64,000 nt of DNA from Sphingomonas faeni (GCF_003053745.1 NZ_QAYE01000004.1:248001-312000); one strand, 5' to 3'. Counted from the stretch's first letter, positions 19,910-28,765 are shown. The notes: generated by a model from the letters alone, not told the origin. Program-made: numbers and translations.

Positions 19910-20518
19910 TTAGAACTTCGGGCCCGAAACCGCCTTGCGCACCTTCTTCGGCGCGTCTTCCAGCAGCTTGCTCACGATCGGGTTGCGTCCATCCTGCTTG
20001 GCATAGGCGCGCGCGGACATGCCCGCCATGATATCCGCCTGGTCGGGATCGGCGTTCTCGGCCAGCAACACCCGGATCATCCCCACGTCGCGCCGCTGCA
20101 CCGCGCGGATCAGCGGCGTCTCGCCCGCCGAATTGGCAAGGTTCGGGTTCGCCCCCGCCGCGGTCAGGATCGGGATCATGTTCGTCTGGCCCAGCGTCAC
20201 CGCCAGCAGCAACGGCGTATTGCCCTTGCCGTCGCGCAGGTTCGCGTCCGCACCCTTTTGCAGCAGGAAGCGCAGATACACCTCGTCGCTGCGCTTGATG
20301 ACGATGTGGAGCGCGCCTTCGCCGCTGGTCACGTCGCGCGTGTTGATGATGTTGCTGCCGGGCTTGCCGAGCATCTCCAGCACATCGTTGTTCTTCGCAT
20401 CGCGCACCGCGGACAGGAACTTGTACCCCTCCGACTGGCCTTGCGCGAACGCGGGCGCCGCGACGCAGGCGAGCGCAGGCGTCAGGAGGGTAGCGGCGAG
20501 CATCAGGCGGATACGCAT
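19910..20518 (-). CDS. exported ankyrin-repeat protein
   Basis: A 202-residue protein with a signal peptide (MRIRLMLAATLLTPALACVAAPAFAQ, cleavage after AFA-Q) and about four ankyrin repeats, for example GEGALHIVIKRSDEVYLRFLLQKGAD, GNTPLLLAVTLGQTNMIPILTAAGAN and GETPLIRAVQRRDVGMIRVLLAENAD. It is probably periplasmic and mediates protein contacts; no catalytic domain is present. ATG 20518 was chosen because it begins the signal peptide; the frame upstream lacks features. It is divergent from the SCO gene. The partner is unknown. Confidence 0.88.
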   Translation of the reverse strand: MRIRLMLAATLLTPALACVAAPAFAQGQSEGYKFLSAVRDAKNNDVLEMLGKPGSNIINTRDVTSGEGALHIVIKRSDEVYLRFLLQKGADANLRDGKGNTPLLLAVTLGQTNMIPILTAAGANPNLANSAGETPLIRAVQRRDVGMIRVLLAENADPDQADIMAGMSARAYAKQDGRNPIVSKLLEDAPKKVRKAVSGPKF

Positions 20519-20597
20519 CGAGAGACTTCCTTGGTTCGTCCTGGATATAGGGTGACGCTTGCGCCGCAGTAGCGAACAGATCAAGGCTGGCGGGACC

Positions 20598-21179
20598 ATG
20601 ACCCTCCGTTTCCTTCTCATACCGGCACTCGCTTTATCCGCGTGCACCGCTTCGGCACCGCCCGCCAAACCACCGCTCGAAGGTGCGCGGATCGGCGGCG
20701 CCTTCACGCTGACCGACCAGAACGGGAAGACCGTCACCGAACAGGCGTTCGCAGGCAAATACCGGATCATGTATTTCGGCTACACCTTCTGTCCCGATGT
20801 GTGTCCGACGGATGTCCAGGCGATCGGCGCCGCGGTGAAAAAGCTCGAGGCGAGCGACCCTGCGCTCGCCGCGAAGATCGTGCCGGTGTTCGTGACGGTG
20901 GATCCGGCACGCGACACCCCCGCGGTGCTCAAGCAGTTCGTCTCCGCCTTCCACCCGCGGATGGTCGGGTTGACCGGCACCGACGACCAGATCGCGAAGA
21001 TCAAGACCGAGTATGCGGTGTATTCCAGCAAGGGAGACGCCTCGCCCGGCGGCGGCTACCTCGTAAACCACTCGCGCCAGGCCTATCTGATGGACCCGGA
21101 CGGCAAGCCCCTCGCTTTGCTGCCGCAGGAACAAGGGCCCGACGCAGTGGTAACGGAAATCAAGCGCTGGGCCCGGTGA
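20598..21179 (+). CDS. SCO family lipoprotein (copper delivery / thioredoxin fold)
   Basis: A 193-residue protein with a lipoprotein-type signal (LLIPALALSACTA) and a thioredoxin-like fold. The copper ligands are visible: Cys pair in FCPDVCPTDV and the distal His in YLVNHSRQAYLMD. SCO1/SenC proteins insert copper into the CuA site of cytochrome oxidase. The start ATG 20598 gives the lipoprotein signal; the frame upstream to 20559 does not. No oxidase genes are nearby. GTGA couples it to the YcgN-like gene. Confidence 0.92.
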   Translation: MTLRFLLIPALALSACTASAPPAKPPLEGARIGGAFTLTDQNGKTVTEQAFAGKYRIMYFGYTFCPDVCPTDVQAIGAAVKKLEASDPALAAKIVPVFVTVDPARDTPAVLKQFVSAFHPRMVGLTGTDDQIAKIKTEYAVYSSKGDASPGGGYLVNHSRQAYLMDPDGKPLALLPQEQGPDAVVTEIKRWAR

Positions 21180-21610
21180 GCGCGCGCTTCTGGGAAGATA
21201 CGCCGATCGACCAGCTCGACCGCGGCCAATGGGAAGCCCTGTGCGACGGCTGCGGCAAATGCTGCATCCACAAGCTCGAGGACGAGGATACCGGCGAGCT
21301 CGTCGCGACCAACGTCTCGTGTCGGCTGCTCGACCGCCGCAGCGGGCAATGCTCCGATTACCGCCACCGCCACGCCTATGTCCCCGAATGCGTGCGGCTG
21401 ACGACCGGCAACGTCCGCGGGATCGACTGGCTGCCCTCGACCTGCGCGTACCGTCTGCGCGCGGCCGGCGAGCAACTGCCCGAATGGCATTACCTCGTCT
21501 GCGGCGACCGCGAAGCCGTCCACCGCGCCAAGCAATCGGTGCGCGGCTGGACGATCAGCGAGGACGAGGCCGGCGAGCTCGAATACCACGTGATCGACCG
21601 CGAGCTCTGA
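21176..21610 (+). CDS. YcgN-family cysteine-cluster protein (UPF0260)
   Basis: A 144-residue protein of the UPF0260/YcgN family. Eight cysteines form the cluster: CDGCGKCCIHK, VSCRLLDRRSGQCSDY, VPECV, STCAY and LVCGD. The pattern implies a bound metal or iron-sulfur cluster, though function is undetermined. It starts at GTG 21176, overlapping the SCO stop by four bases (GTGA), and gives the family N-terminus (SARFWEDTPIDQLDRGQWEALC). Long frames upstream in this frame are shadows of the SCO gene. Confidence 0.92.
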   Translation: MSARFWEDTPIDQLDRGQWEALCDGCGKCCIHKLEDEDTGELVATNVSCRLLDRRSGQCSDYRHRHAYVPECVRLTTGNVRGIDWLPSTCAYRLRAAGEQLPEWHYLVCGDREAVHRAKQSVRGWTISEDEAGELEYHVIDREL

Positions 21611-21625
21611 CCTGGTGATAGCCCG

Positions 21626-22300
21626 ATGATCGAGGGCCTTGAGATCGTCCGTCACCCCCGCGCACGCCGCGCGCGTCTTTCGATCGATCCCGCGAGTGGC
21701 CGGGCAAGGCTGGTCCTCCCCAAGCGTGCGGCGCTGAAACAGGCGCTGGCCTGGGCCGAGGATAAGGCCGGCTGGATTGCCGAACAGCGCGCGCTGCTCC
21801 CCCAGCCGCGCCCATTCGTGCCCGGTGCGATCCTCACCGTCGCCGACGAGCCGCTGACGATCGTGTGGACACCCGGTAGCCGTCGGACCGTGGTCCGCGA
21901 AGGCTCGGTCCTGTCGCTATCAGGCCCGCCCGAAACGATCGCCCGTCGTGTCGAGGCTTGGCTGAAGCGCACCGCGCTCGCCCTGCTGGAGACCGAGACC
22001 GCCGAATACGCCGCCAAGGCCAAGGTAACCGTCGCGCAGGTCGCAGTCGGCGATGCCAAGGGCCGCTGGGGAAGCTGCGCGTCGAGCGGCATCATCCGCT
22101 ACAGCTGGCGGTTGATCCTGGCGCCGAGTTGGGTCCGCCGCGCCACCGTCGCGCACGAAGTCGCGCACCGTGTCCACATGAACCACGCACCGGTCTTCCA
22201 CGCGCTGGTCGAGCAACTCTACGGCGAAGACCCGACGCCCGCGCGCGTCTGGTTACGCACGCACGGCGCGGGCCTTCACTGGTTCGGACGCTCTTCCTGA
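21626..22300 (+). CDS. YgjP-like zinc metallopeptidase (M48/DUF45)
   Basis: A 224-residue protein of the YgjP/DUF45 family. The zinc motif HEVAH is in RRATVAHEVAHRVHMNHAPVFHALV, preceded by KGRWGSCASSGIIRYSWRLILAP, the conserved strand block of the family. It has no signal peptide and is probably cytoplasmic. The start ATG 21626 follows the YcgN stop by 15 bases, so the three genes SCO-ycgN-ygjP form one operon. Its 3' end overlaps the converging PBP1A gene by 25 bases. Confidence 0.9.
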   Translation: MIEGLEIVRHPRARRARLSIDPASGRARLVLPKRAALKQALAWAEDKAGWIAEQRALLPQPRPFVPGAILTVADEPLTIVWTPGSRRTVVREGSVLSLSGPPETIARRVEAWLKRTALALLETETAEYAAKAKVTVAQVAVGDAKGRWGSCASSGIIRYSWRLILAPSWVRRATVAHEVAHRVHMNHAPVFHALVEQLYGEDPTPARVWLRTHGAGLHWFGRSS

Positions 22301-24450
22301 TCGCTCTGGAAGCGCTGAGTCTGCACCTGATCGCGCGGCACATCGCGCTGGAGCGGTTGCCGCCCAGCCGGTGAAGGTTCACGCCGCTCACGCCCGATGA
22401 CTCGGTCGATCCAATCCTGGTTCATCTGCTGCGGCGGTGGAGCCGGCGCAGCTTCGGGCTGATCCGCATCGGGCCGCGGGATAGTGTCGCCGGTCTGCGC
22501 GTCGGTCGGGACCGACGGCTGTCCCTGCTCAATCGGATTACCGTCCGCATCGACCGCCATCTGGCCATTGTCGGGCTGCCCGAAATAGCTCTCCTCGTCG
22601 GGCTCCAGCTGCCATTCGGGTAGCGTAACCTTCGTATCGAACTGCTCGATCGGACGGTTGGCCGTCGCGGGCTTCATGAACGCCGCCCAGGCCTTTGCCG
22701 GCGCGGTGCCGCCGTGCAGGCCGGCGATCGGCTTGGCATCGTCGCGACCCATCCACACGCCGGTGGTGATGCCGCTGGAGAAGCCGAGGAACCAGCCGTC
22801 CTTCGATGCGGTGGTGGTGCCGGTCTTGCCCGCGACCGGCCGACCGATCTGCGCCGCGCGGCCGGTACCGGTGTTGACCGCGGTCTGCAGCAGGTCGGTC
22901 ATCTCGGCGGCGACATAGGGTGCGACCAGCACGTGGCTGCGGTCGACCTCGTGCGTGTAGATCGTCTGGCCGTTCGCCGTCACGCGCGTGATCCCGTACG
23001 GCGTTACCGCCACGCCCTTGCTGGCGACCGACGCGAACGCGCGCGTCATGTCGATCACGCGGACCTCCGACGTGCCGAGCACCATCGACGGATGGACGTT
23101 GACCGGCGTCGTGATGCCGAACCGCCGCGCCATGTCGGCGACCGTGTTGAAGCCGACCTCCTGGCCGAGCTTGGCCGCCACGGTGTTGAGCGAATAGGCG
23201 AACGCGGTCCGCAACGAGACCGCGCCGGAATTGCGTCGCGAATCGTTGCGCGGGCTCCAGCCGTTGATCGTGACGGGTTCGTCGACGATCGAGTCCTCCG
23301 GCTTGTGGCCGGCCTCCAGCGCGGCAAGGTACACGAAGAGCTTGAACGACGAGCCCGGCTGGCGGACCGCCTGCGTCGCGCGGTTGTAGATCGACGAGAC
23401 GTAATCCTTGCCGCCGACCATCGCGCGGACCTCGCCGCCACGATCGAGCGCAACCAGCGCCCCCTGTGCTCCTGGTGGGGCATTGGCGCGGATCGCATCG
23501 TCGGCTTGGCGCTGCATCGTCAGGTCGAGCGTCGTCCAGACTTCGAGCGGTTCGGTCGTCTCGTCGATCAGCGTATCGAGCTGCGGCAACGCCCAGTCGG
23601 TGAAGTACCGCACGCTGTTCTGCTTCGGCTCAGGCGCGAGTTTCAGCCCGGATACGTCGGCATCGGCAGCTTCGGACGCGGTAATCGCACCGGTTTCCTG
23701 CATCGTCTCCAGCACGACACCGGCGCGGCCCATTGCGGCTTCCGCGTCGGCAGTCGGCGAGTAGTTGGACGGTGCCTTGACGAGACCCGCAATGACGGCG
23801 GCTTCGGCCAGGCTCAGATGATCTGCGCCATGACCGAAGAACTTCCGCGAAGCCGCGTCGATCCCGTAGGCACCGCCGCCATAATAGACCTTGTTGAGGT
23901 ACAGTTCGAGGATCTGGTCCTTCGAAAACTTCCATTCGAGCGCGAACGCCAGGATGCCCTCGCGGAATTTGCGGCCGAACTTCTTCTGGTTGTTGAGGAA
24001 GACGGTCCGCGCGAGCTGCTGCGTGATCGTCGAGCCGCCTTGCGTCCAGTGGCCGCGATCGAACCGTACCTTCACGGAGCGCGCGATGCCGACCGGATCG
24101 ACGCCGATATGCGAGCGGAAGCGGCGATCCTCGACCGAGACGGTCGCGTCGCGCATCACCTTGGGAATCTGGCCGTAAGGCAGCCATTCGCCGAAGCTCG
24201 GCCCCATCGACACGATCACGGTGCCGTCGGCAGCATGGACGCGGATCATCTGGCCGTTGGGCGAGGACTTCAGGCTGTCGAAACTGGGCAGCTGCGACAT
24301 CGCGATATAGACCGCGATCGCCAGCGCACCGAGCGCAAGGACACCGATCCCGACCATGACTTGGAGAAAGACGACCAGCCGCCGCCGCCAGCGTGACGCC
24401 GGGGGAGTTGGGGACCGACGGGACGGGGGAGCAGAACGCGTACGAGCCAT
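22276..24450 (-). CDS. class A penicillin-binding protein (PBP1A type)
   Basis: A 724-residue bifunctional peptidoglycan synthase. One membrane helix (residues 25-47) precedes a glycosyltransferase domain of family GT51 (VSVEDRRFRSHIGVDPVGIAR, GGSTITQQLARTVFLN, KEQI-like KDQILELYLNKVYYGGGAYG). The transpeptidase has SxxK in QPGSSFKLFVY, SxN in YSLNTVAAKLG and KTG in GKTGTTTASKDGWFLG. A Pro/Gln/Asp-rich tail of about 80 residues is probably disordered periplasmic sequence. It starts 44 bases after msrB and is likely co-transcribed with it. The 3' end overlaps the ygjP-like gene. Confidence 0.95.
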   Translation of the reverse strand: MARTRSAPPSRRSPTPPASRWRRRLVVFLQVMVGIGVLALGALAIAVYIAMSQLPSFDSLKSSPNGQMIRVHAADGTVIVSMGPSFGEWLPYGQIPKVMRDATVSVEDRRFRSHIGVDPVGIARSVKVRFDRGHWTQGGSTITQQLARTVFLNNQKKFGRKFREGILAFALEWKFSKDQILELYLNKVYYGGGAYGIDAASRKFFGHGADHLSLAEAAVIAGLVKAPSNYSPTADAEAAMGRAGVVLETMQETGAITASEAADADVSGLKLAPEPKQNSVRYFTDWALPQLDTLIDETTEPLEVWTTLDLTMQRQADDAIRANAPPGAQGALVALDRGGEVRAMVGGKDYVSSIYNRATQAVRQPGSSFKLFVYLAALEAGHKPEDSIVDEPVTINGWSPRNDSRRNSGAVSLRTAFAYSLNTVAAKLGQEVGFNTVADMARRFGITTPVNVHPSMVLGTSEVRVIDMTRAFASVASKGVAVTPYGITRVTANGQTIYTHEVDRSHVLVAPYVAAEMTDLLQTAVNTGTGRAAQIGRPVAGKTGTTTASKDGWFLGFSSGITTGVWMGRDDAKPIAGLHGGTAPAKAWAAFMKPATANRPIEQFDTKVTLPEWQLEPDEESYFGQPDNGQMAVDADGNPIEQGQPSVPTDAQTGDTIPRPDADQPEAAPAPPPQQMNQDWIDRVIGRERREPSPAGRQPLQRDVPRDQVQTQRFQSDQEERPNQ

Positions 24451-24494
24451 GTGGCCGCAGAATTACGCGCGATGGTCCCGCCCTACAAGCGACA

Positions 24495-24911
24495 TCAGGC
24501 CGCGACGTTCGCTTTGCGCGGCCGGAATTCGAGCGAGAGCGAGTTCATGCAATAACGCTGCCCGGTCGGCGGCGGACCGTCCGGGAAGACGTGGCCCATA
24601 TGGCTGTCGCAGCGCGCGCACCGGGTTTCGATCCGGGTCATGCCGTGGCTGCGATCCGCGTGATCGGTGACCGCGTCGGGACCGATCGGCTGGGTGAAGC
24701 TCGGCCAGCCCGACCCGGAATCATATTTGTCCGCGCTGTCGAACAGCTCGTTGCTGCACGCCGCACACCGGTAGATCCCATCGGCCTTGTTGTCGGTCAG
24801 AACGCCGGCGAAGGCACGCTCCGTGCCGCCCTCGCGTAGTACGTGATATTGCTCGGGGGTAAGCCGCTTGCGCCATTCGGCCTCGGAAAGATTGAGCTGG
24901 TCCATGGACAT
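24495..24911 (-). CDS. msrB: peptide-methionine (R)-S-oxide reductase
   Basis: A 138-residue MsrB, which repairs methionine R-sulfoxide in proteins. Zinc ligands are the CxxC pairs in [11 protein letters not shown] and [14 protein letters not shown]. The catalytic Cys is in [11 protein letters not shown] near the C-terminus. The fold's [11 protein letters not shown] block is also present. A second in-frame ATG (24905) is an alternative start. It lies 25 bases downstream of the FAD oxidoreductase and 44 bases upstream of the PBP1A gene, in a minus-strand run beginning with the polyketide synthase. Confidence 0.95.
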   Translation of the reverse strand: MSMDQLNLSEAEWRKRLTPEQYHVLREGGTERAFAGVLTDNKADGIYRCAACSNELFDSADKYDSGSGWPSFTQPIGPDAVTDHADRSHGMTRIETRCARCDSHMGHVFPDGPPPTGQRYCMNSLSLEFRPRKANVAA

Positions 24912-24936
24912 GCATCTCGTGCTGGCGGGGCGGCTT

Positions 24937-26025
24937 TCAAGATTGCCCCAATCTGGTTGCGTTGGCGATGACCTGGATCAGTGTGGGGCGCAGGAAAGGA
25001 AGTAGCCACGCGGCGCGTTCGCTTTCGGCGATGTGGCGGACGATGCTGGCGATACCGATCGGGCGAGCGAGGCGGTGGGCGAAATCCTCCTGCCATGACG
25101 CTGCGGCTTCGGGGCCGCCTTTTGCATAAGCTGTCGACGCCGCGACGCCGCTGGCGAGCGCGATGCCCATGCCTTCGCCGGCTAGCGAGGGGATCACGCC
25201 GGCCTGATCGCCGAGACGGAAGAGTGCATCGGAACCGGTGCGTTGGCGCCAGCCGTAGGGGACGTTGGCGATCGCATCGATCGACGCGTTCGGCGCGATC
25301 AGCGCGACCCATTCGCCGAGCGCGGGCATCTCTTGGCCGAGGGCTTCGAGCAGTTGCGCGGGGGAACCTGCCGCCTGAAGCCTTGAACGATGGACCGCCA
25401 TGCAGAGGTTCGAGGTGCCGTCCTCCTGCATCGCGAGACCGGCATAGCCGCGGTCGAACAGATGAAGCTCGATGCCGCCCGCGAGCGATTTGCTCAGCGC
25501 AGGCGAGGGGGCGATCCTCACCCGGATACCCAAGGTCGGGTCGGCACCGCGCGCGTCTTCGGGGCGCGCCATGCCGCGAACGTCGTGCTTGCCGCTCGCG
25601 AGGAACAGCGCGTCGGCCGTGATCGTCGCGCCGTCTGCGAGCCGAGCGCTTGTCCCCTCGATCTCGCGTACGGTGACGCCGCGCTCGATCGGCGTGCCCA
25701 GCCGTTCGGCTTCGGCCAGCAGGACCGTATCGAGCCGGTGGCGCGTGACCGAGATTGCCGGATGGGGGAGGGCGGCTTCGGCGCGGCGATTGCCGGCAAA
25801 GATGCGGGCGCGTGTCACGCGTTCAGAGTTCAACGTGTCCGGATCAATCCCGAGCCCGGCGAGCGTCTCCAGCGTCCGCCAACTCAGGAACCCGCCGCAG
25901 ATCGCATCGCCGGTCTTACGCGATCGCTCGACGAGCAGATGCGGCAGTCCGGCGCGCGCGAGCTGAATCGCGGTCGCGGCCCCGGCGAGTCCGCCGCCGA
26001 CGATCAGCGCAGGCGTTCGACGCAT
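24937..26025 (-). CDS. FAD-dependent oxidoreductase (geranylgeranyl reductase / hydroxylase-like)
   Basis: A 362-residue flavoprotein with an N-terminal Rossmann motif ([21 protein letters not shown]) and a second FAD contact, [22 protein letters not shown], typical of the group containing geranylgeranyl reductases and aromatic hydroxylases. It lacks a signal peptide. ATG 26025 lies inside the 3' end of the methyltransferase gene (22-base overlap). In Streptomyces type III PKS operons a flavin hydroxylase and a methyltransferase modify the alkylresorcinol product to a quinone; an equivalent role here is inference from order. Confidence 0.88.
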   Translation of the reverse strand: MRRTPALIVGGGLAGAATAIQLARAGLPHLLVERSRKTGDAICGGFLSWRTLETLAGLGIDPDTLNSERVTRARIFAGNRRAEAALPHPAISVTRHRLDTVLLAEAERLGTPIERGVTVREIEGTSARLADGATITADALFLASGKHDVRGMARPEDARGADPTLGIRVRIAPSPALSKSLAGGIELHLFDRGYAGLAMQEDGTSNLCMAVHRSRLQAAGSPAQLLEALGQEMPALGEWVALIAPNASIDAIANVPYGWRQRTGSDALFRLGDQAGVIPSLAGEGMGIALASGVAASTAYAKGGPEAAASWQEDFAHRLARPIGIASIVRHIAESERAAWLLPFLRPTLIQVIANATRLGQS

Positions 26026-26684
26026 AACCGGAACGGGAATACGCGGCGGACCTTCGCCTCGGTGATGCCGGCCTCGGCGAGCAGCGGCGGCCATTCGTCT
26101 GGGCGATAGCTGCGGGCGATCGACAGCGTGCCGTCGTGGCGGACGATCGGATGCCAGCGCGCGATCGTCGCGAGGACGGGGAAACCCCAGTGCGCGAAGC
26201 CGTGCCGGTGGAGGTCGTTGACGAACCACCCTGCGCTCGCATGGCCCTCCATGAACCGCAGGAACGCTATCAGCTGGTCGTGGCTCATATGATGCGCGAC
26301 GAGGCTGCTGACGATCACGTCCCACGGCTCATGCGCGAGGTCGGCATAGTCGCCCGTGACGTAGCGGATGTCGCCGCCATGCGCCCGCGCCGCCTGCTCG
26401 CTGCGCGGGTTGAGATCGACCCCGACCAGCTCCGCCTCGATACCCTTCGCCTTCGCCCAGCTCGCGATCCGCCGCAGCATGTCACCATCGCCGAACCCGA
26501 CGTCGAGCAGCCGGAAGCTTTTCCGCCCCGCAGTCGCACGCGCGAGAAAGCCGAGCGTCGGGCGGCGCGCCATCGTCACCGTGTTGACCGTCGCGAGATC
26601 GCCGACGACGTCTGCATAGGTCGCCGCGTCGAGGTCGTCGGCGTCCATCAGCTCTTCGGCCTGGCTGCGAACCGCGAGGCTCAT
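26004..26684 (-). CDS. class I SAM-dependent methyltransferase of the PKS operon
   Basis: A 226-residue methyltransferase. Motif I is FRLLDVGFGDGDMLRRIASWA (about residues 60-80), motif II gives the acidic ELVGVDLNPRSEQAA, and DIRYVTGDYADL with WDVIVSSLVAHHM follow. It begins at the ATG overlapping the polyketide synthase stop (ATGA) and ends inside the flavoprotein gene, so the three are translated from one message. The most economical target is a hydroxyl or ring carbon of the polyketide product, which the sequence cannot confirm. Confidence 0.9.
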   Translation of the reverse strand: MSLAVRSQAEELMDADDLDAATYADVVGDLATVNTVTMARRPTLGFLARATAGRKSFRLLDVGFGDGDMLRRIASWAKAKGIEAELVGVDLNPRSEQAARAHGGDIRYVTGDYADLAHEPWDVIVSSLVAHHMSHDQLIAFLRFMEGHASAGWFVNDLHRHGFAHWGFPVLATIARWHPIVRHDGTLSIARSYRPDEWPPLLAEAGITEAKVRRVFPFRLCVERLR

Positions 26685-27745
26685 GCCGCGCTCCGGAACC
26701 CGAAGCCCTCCGCCGCGAGGCCGGGCCCGAACGCCAGCGCCACGCCGTGCTCGACCGGCGGCCCCGCAAGCAATCGCTCGAACACGAACATCAACGTCGC
26801 CGACGACATGTTGCCATTGTCCGCCAGCACCTGCCGCGACGCCGCCAGTGCCTCGGGGTTCAAATGCATCGCATGCTCGACCGCATCCAGGATCGATCGC
26901 CCGCCGGCATGGACTGCCCAACCGTCGATCGATTCGGGTGGCTGTCCGGCACTCACGATCGCGCGAAACTCCTCGTCGGACAGGGCCGCGGCGATCCGCC
27001 CCGGCACCTCGCCCGACAAATGCATCGCAAAGCCCGCATCGGTCACGTCCCAGCGGATCAGCGTCTCGCTATCGGGCAACGACGCGGCGAACGGCGCTTC
27101 GAGTTCGAACCCGGTTGCATCCGCCGTCACCAGCGCGGCGGCGGCGCCATCGCCGAACTGCAGCATCGCGAGCAATGCCTCGATGTCGTTGGCCGGTTGC
27201 AGGTGCAGCGTGGAAAGCTCGACCGTCACCACCAGCACGCGCGCGTCCGGCTCGGAGCGGACGATGTGCCGCGCACTCCGCAACGCGACGATCGCCGCAT
27301 AGCACCCCATGAAACCGATCAGAAGCCGCTCCACGCTCGACGAAAGCCCAAGCCTGCGTGCGATGATCTGGTCGATCCCCGGCGCGACGAAGCCCGTGCA
27401 ACTGGCGACGACCAGATGCGTGATGCCCTCGATCACAACCTTCTCGCGCAACGCCTCGATCGCGCGGATCGCGAGGTCGGGTGCGTGCTCGGCATACAGG
27501 ACCATCCGCGCGGCTGTCCCCGGATGCGGCTCGGCGGCGTAGAAGCCGGAATCGTCGACCGGCGAGCCACCCCCCGCGGTCGGCGGCAACACTGACCAGC
27601 GATGTCCGATCCCCGACCGCGACGCCATCCGGTCGAAGACGCGCTCGGCACGGGCATCGACCCGCGATCGCGCCCAGTCGATGAACGCCGCGTGGATATC
27701 GTGACCGGGAACGGCGGACCCTACGGCATTGAGATAAGCGGACAC
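26681..27745 (-). CDS. type III polyketide synthase (chalcone/stilbene synthase family)
   Basis: A 354-residue homodimeric ketosynthase of the chalcone synthase superfamily. The triad is in place: Cys in HLVVASCTGFVAPGID, His in WAVHAGGRSILDAVEHAM, Asn in LADNGNMSSATLMFVFE. The His motif reads HAGG where most members have HPGG. Bacterial relatives extend acyl-CoA with malonyl-CoA to alkylresorcinols or alkylpyrones. I chose GTG 27745 because GGAAAGG precedes it and the product then begins MSAYLNAVGSAVPGHDIHAA; an ATG at 27778 is less likely. It heads the PKS-methyltransferase-flavoprotein operon. Confidence 0.93.
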   Translation of the reverse strand: MSAYLNAVGSAVPGHDIHAAFIDWARSRVDARAERVFDRMASRSGIGHRWSVLPPTAGGGSPVDDSGFYAAEPHPGTAARMVLYAEHAPDLAIRAIEALREKVVIEGITHLVVASCTGFVAPGIDQIIARRLGLSSSVERLLIGFMGCYAAIVALRSARHIVRSEPDARVLVVTVELSTLHLQPANDIEALLAMLQFGDGAAAALVTADATGFELEAPFAASLPDSETLIRWDVTDAGFAMHLSGEVPGRIAAALSDEEFRAIVSAGQPPESIDGWAVHAGGRSILDAVEHAMHLNPEALAASRQVLADNGNMSSATLMFVFERLLAGPPVEHGVALAFGPGLAAEGFGFRSAA

Positions 27746-27842
27746 GATACCCTTTCCTGCGATCGACGCCCAACGCATGGCACGTTCGATCGGACTATGG
27801 GACGCATGCGATATCGATTCATCGCAAATCGGTGTTTCGCTG

Positions 27843-27859
27843 CTGGCATGATCTGCCAG
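27843..27859. promoter_or_regulatory. dyad upstream of the type III PKS operon
   Basis: CTGGCATGATCTGCCAG has perfect 6-base arms with a 5-base centre, about 98 bases before the PKS start codon. It resembles a LuxR-type box (CTG...CAG) but the spacing is one base too long. A regulator cannot be named. Confidence 0.35.
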
Positions 27860-28180
27860 GTATGAAGCATCCGCAAGGAGGACTCACGTGCCTTTGTAGA
27901 AGCACAATATCGAGCCTTTGATCGAACCCAAAACGGGCGTCTGGCACGACAATAAGATCCATAACGAGTTGATTAATATATAATAAGTTGGGGTGTGATA
28001 CCTAAATATAGTTGTATTCGGGTGTGACTGTCCCGTTAGTTAACAAAATGGAAGGACGCCGCTGGCTTTTTGGCGTTTAGTCCGAATATCGGGGTGTCTC
28101 AGCCTGTATCTGGGATGGTCGAAGGTTTGCGTGCGATAGCAGCGACATGTTGCGGGCACGCGGTCTCGATCGCGCATCAA

Positions 28181-28222
28181 GGTCGATGGGAACGGGTCGA
28201 TGGGAACGGGTCGATGGCAACG
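28181..28222 (+). repeat. three tandem 14-base repeats
   Basis: The unit GGTCGATGGGAACG occurs at 28181, 28195 and 28209, the third copy with one change (GGCAACG). It lies just before or within the 5' end of the winged-helix gene, depending on the start used. Because 14 is not a multiple of three, a change in copy number would shift any frame read across it. Confidence 0.9.
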
Positions 28223-28233
28223 GGGAGCCTTTG

Positions 28234-28695
28234 GTGAAGAACGAAACCGTCGTGGAATTGGTCAAGGATCTGACTGCCAAATTGTCGGCAGTCGCGGAGG
28301 AGTTCAACGGACGGGTCGCCAAGGCTGCCGAACCGGCGCCGGTAGGCAATGAACCGAACGACGCCGCACTCATCGAGCATGCGAATGCGGTGCTCGAGCA
28401 ACGGCGATTGCGGCGGAAGTTCCTGCCTGGCGAACTGTTCCACGAACCGGCTTGGGACATGCTCCTCGCGCTGTTCGCATCGCGCGACGACCGTATGCCG
28501 ATGAACATCAAGGCGCTGGTCAGCATGTCCGACGCACCCGTCACCACGTCGCAGCGCTGGATCGAGCATCTCCACAAGTTGAAGCTGATCGACCGCGTCA
28601 CCGACCCGACCGACCGGCGGCGCGTCGAGATCTCGCTGAGCTATACCGGCGACCAGCAGATGAAGGCCTATCTGCGCGCGCTTCTTCGCGGCTAA
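28234..28695 (+). CDS. winged-helix (MarR-like) DNA-binding protein
   Basis: A 153-residue protein if translation starts at GTG 28234, which has GGGGAG seven bases before it; the open frame reaches 28147 and would add 29 residues across the tandem repeats. The N-terminal third is a helix that may dimerise. The C-terminal part from FLPGELFHEPAWDMLLALFASRDDR is a winged helix with VSMSDAPVTTSQRWIEHLHKLKLI as recognition helix and VTDPTDRRRVEISLSYTGDQQM as the wing, as in MarR proteins. It is divergent from the PKS operon and precedes the exported-protein locus, so either may be its target. Confidence 0.82.
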   Translation: MKNETVVELVKDLTAKLSAVAEEFNGRVAKAAEPAPVGNEPNDAALIEHANAVLEQRRLRRKFLPGELFHEPAWDMLLALFASRDDRMPMNIKALVSMSDAPVTTSQRWIEHLHKLKLIDRVTDPTDRRRVEISLSYTGDQQMKAYLRALLRG

Positions 28696-28717
28696 CCCCA
28701 GCACTACGCCTGCCGAG

Positions 28718-28765
28718 ACCGGCCGCGGCGCGTCTTCTTTGAAGCGTGTCGCGGCCGGTTTTTTT
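28718..28765 (+). terminator. Rho-independent terminator after the winged-helix gene
   Basis: ACCGGCCGCG (28718-28727) pairs with CGCGGCCGGT (28750-28759), and a run of seven T (28759-28765) follows at once. It ends transcription from the winged-helix gene, which therefore is not part of the operon that follows. Confidence 0.9.

Larger units (their letters stand above)
27746..28233. other. AT-rich divergent regulatory region between the PKS operon and a winged-helix gene
   Basis: These 488 bases hold no convincing gene. Nearest the PKS gene lies a dyad (27843-27859). From about 27890 to 28080 the sequence is strikingly AT-rich for this genome, with TATAATAAG near 27978 and several ATTAATA-type runs. 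Three 14-base tandem repeats (28181-28222) close the region. It is likely to carry promoters for both directions. Confidence 0.55.

Noticed and set aside
27843..27859. LuxR-type lux box before the PKS operon
   Set aside because: The CTG...CAG halves are 11 bases apart instead of 10 and no luxI/luxR gene is in the window; kept only as an unassigned dyad.
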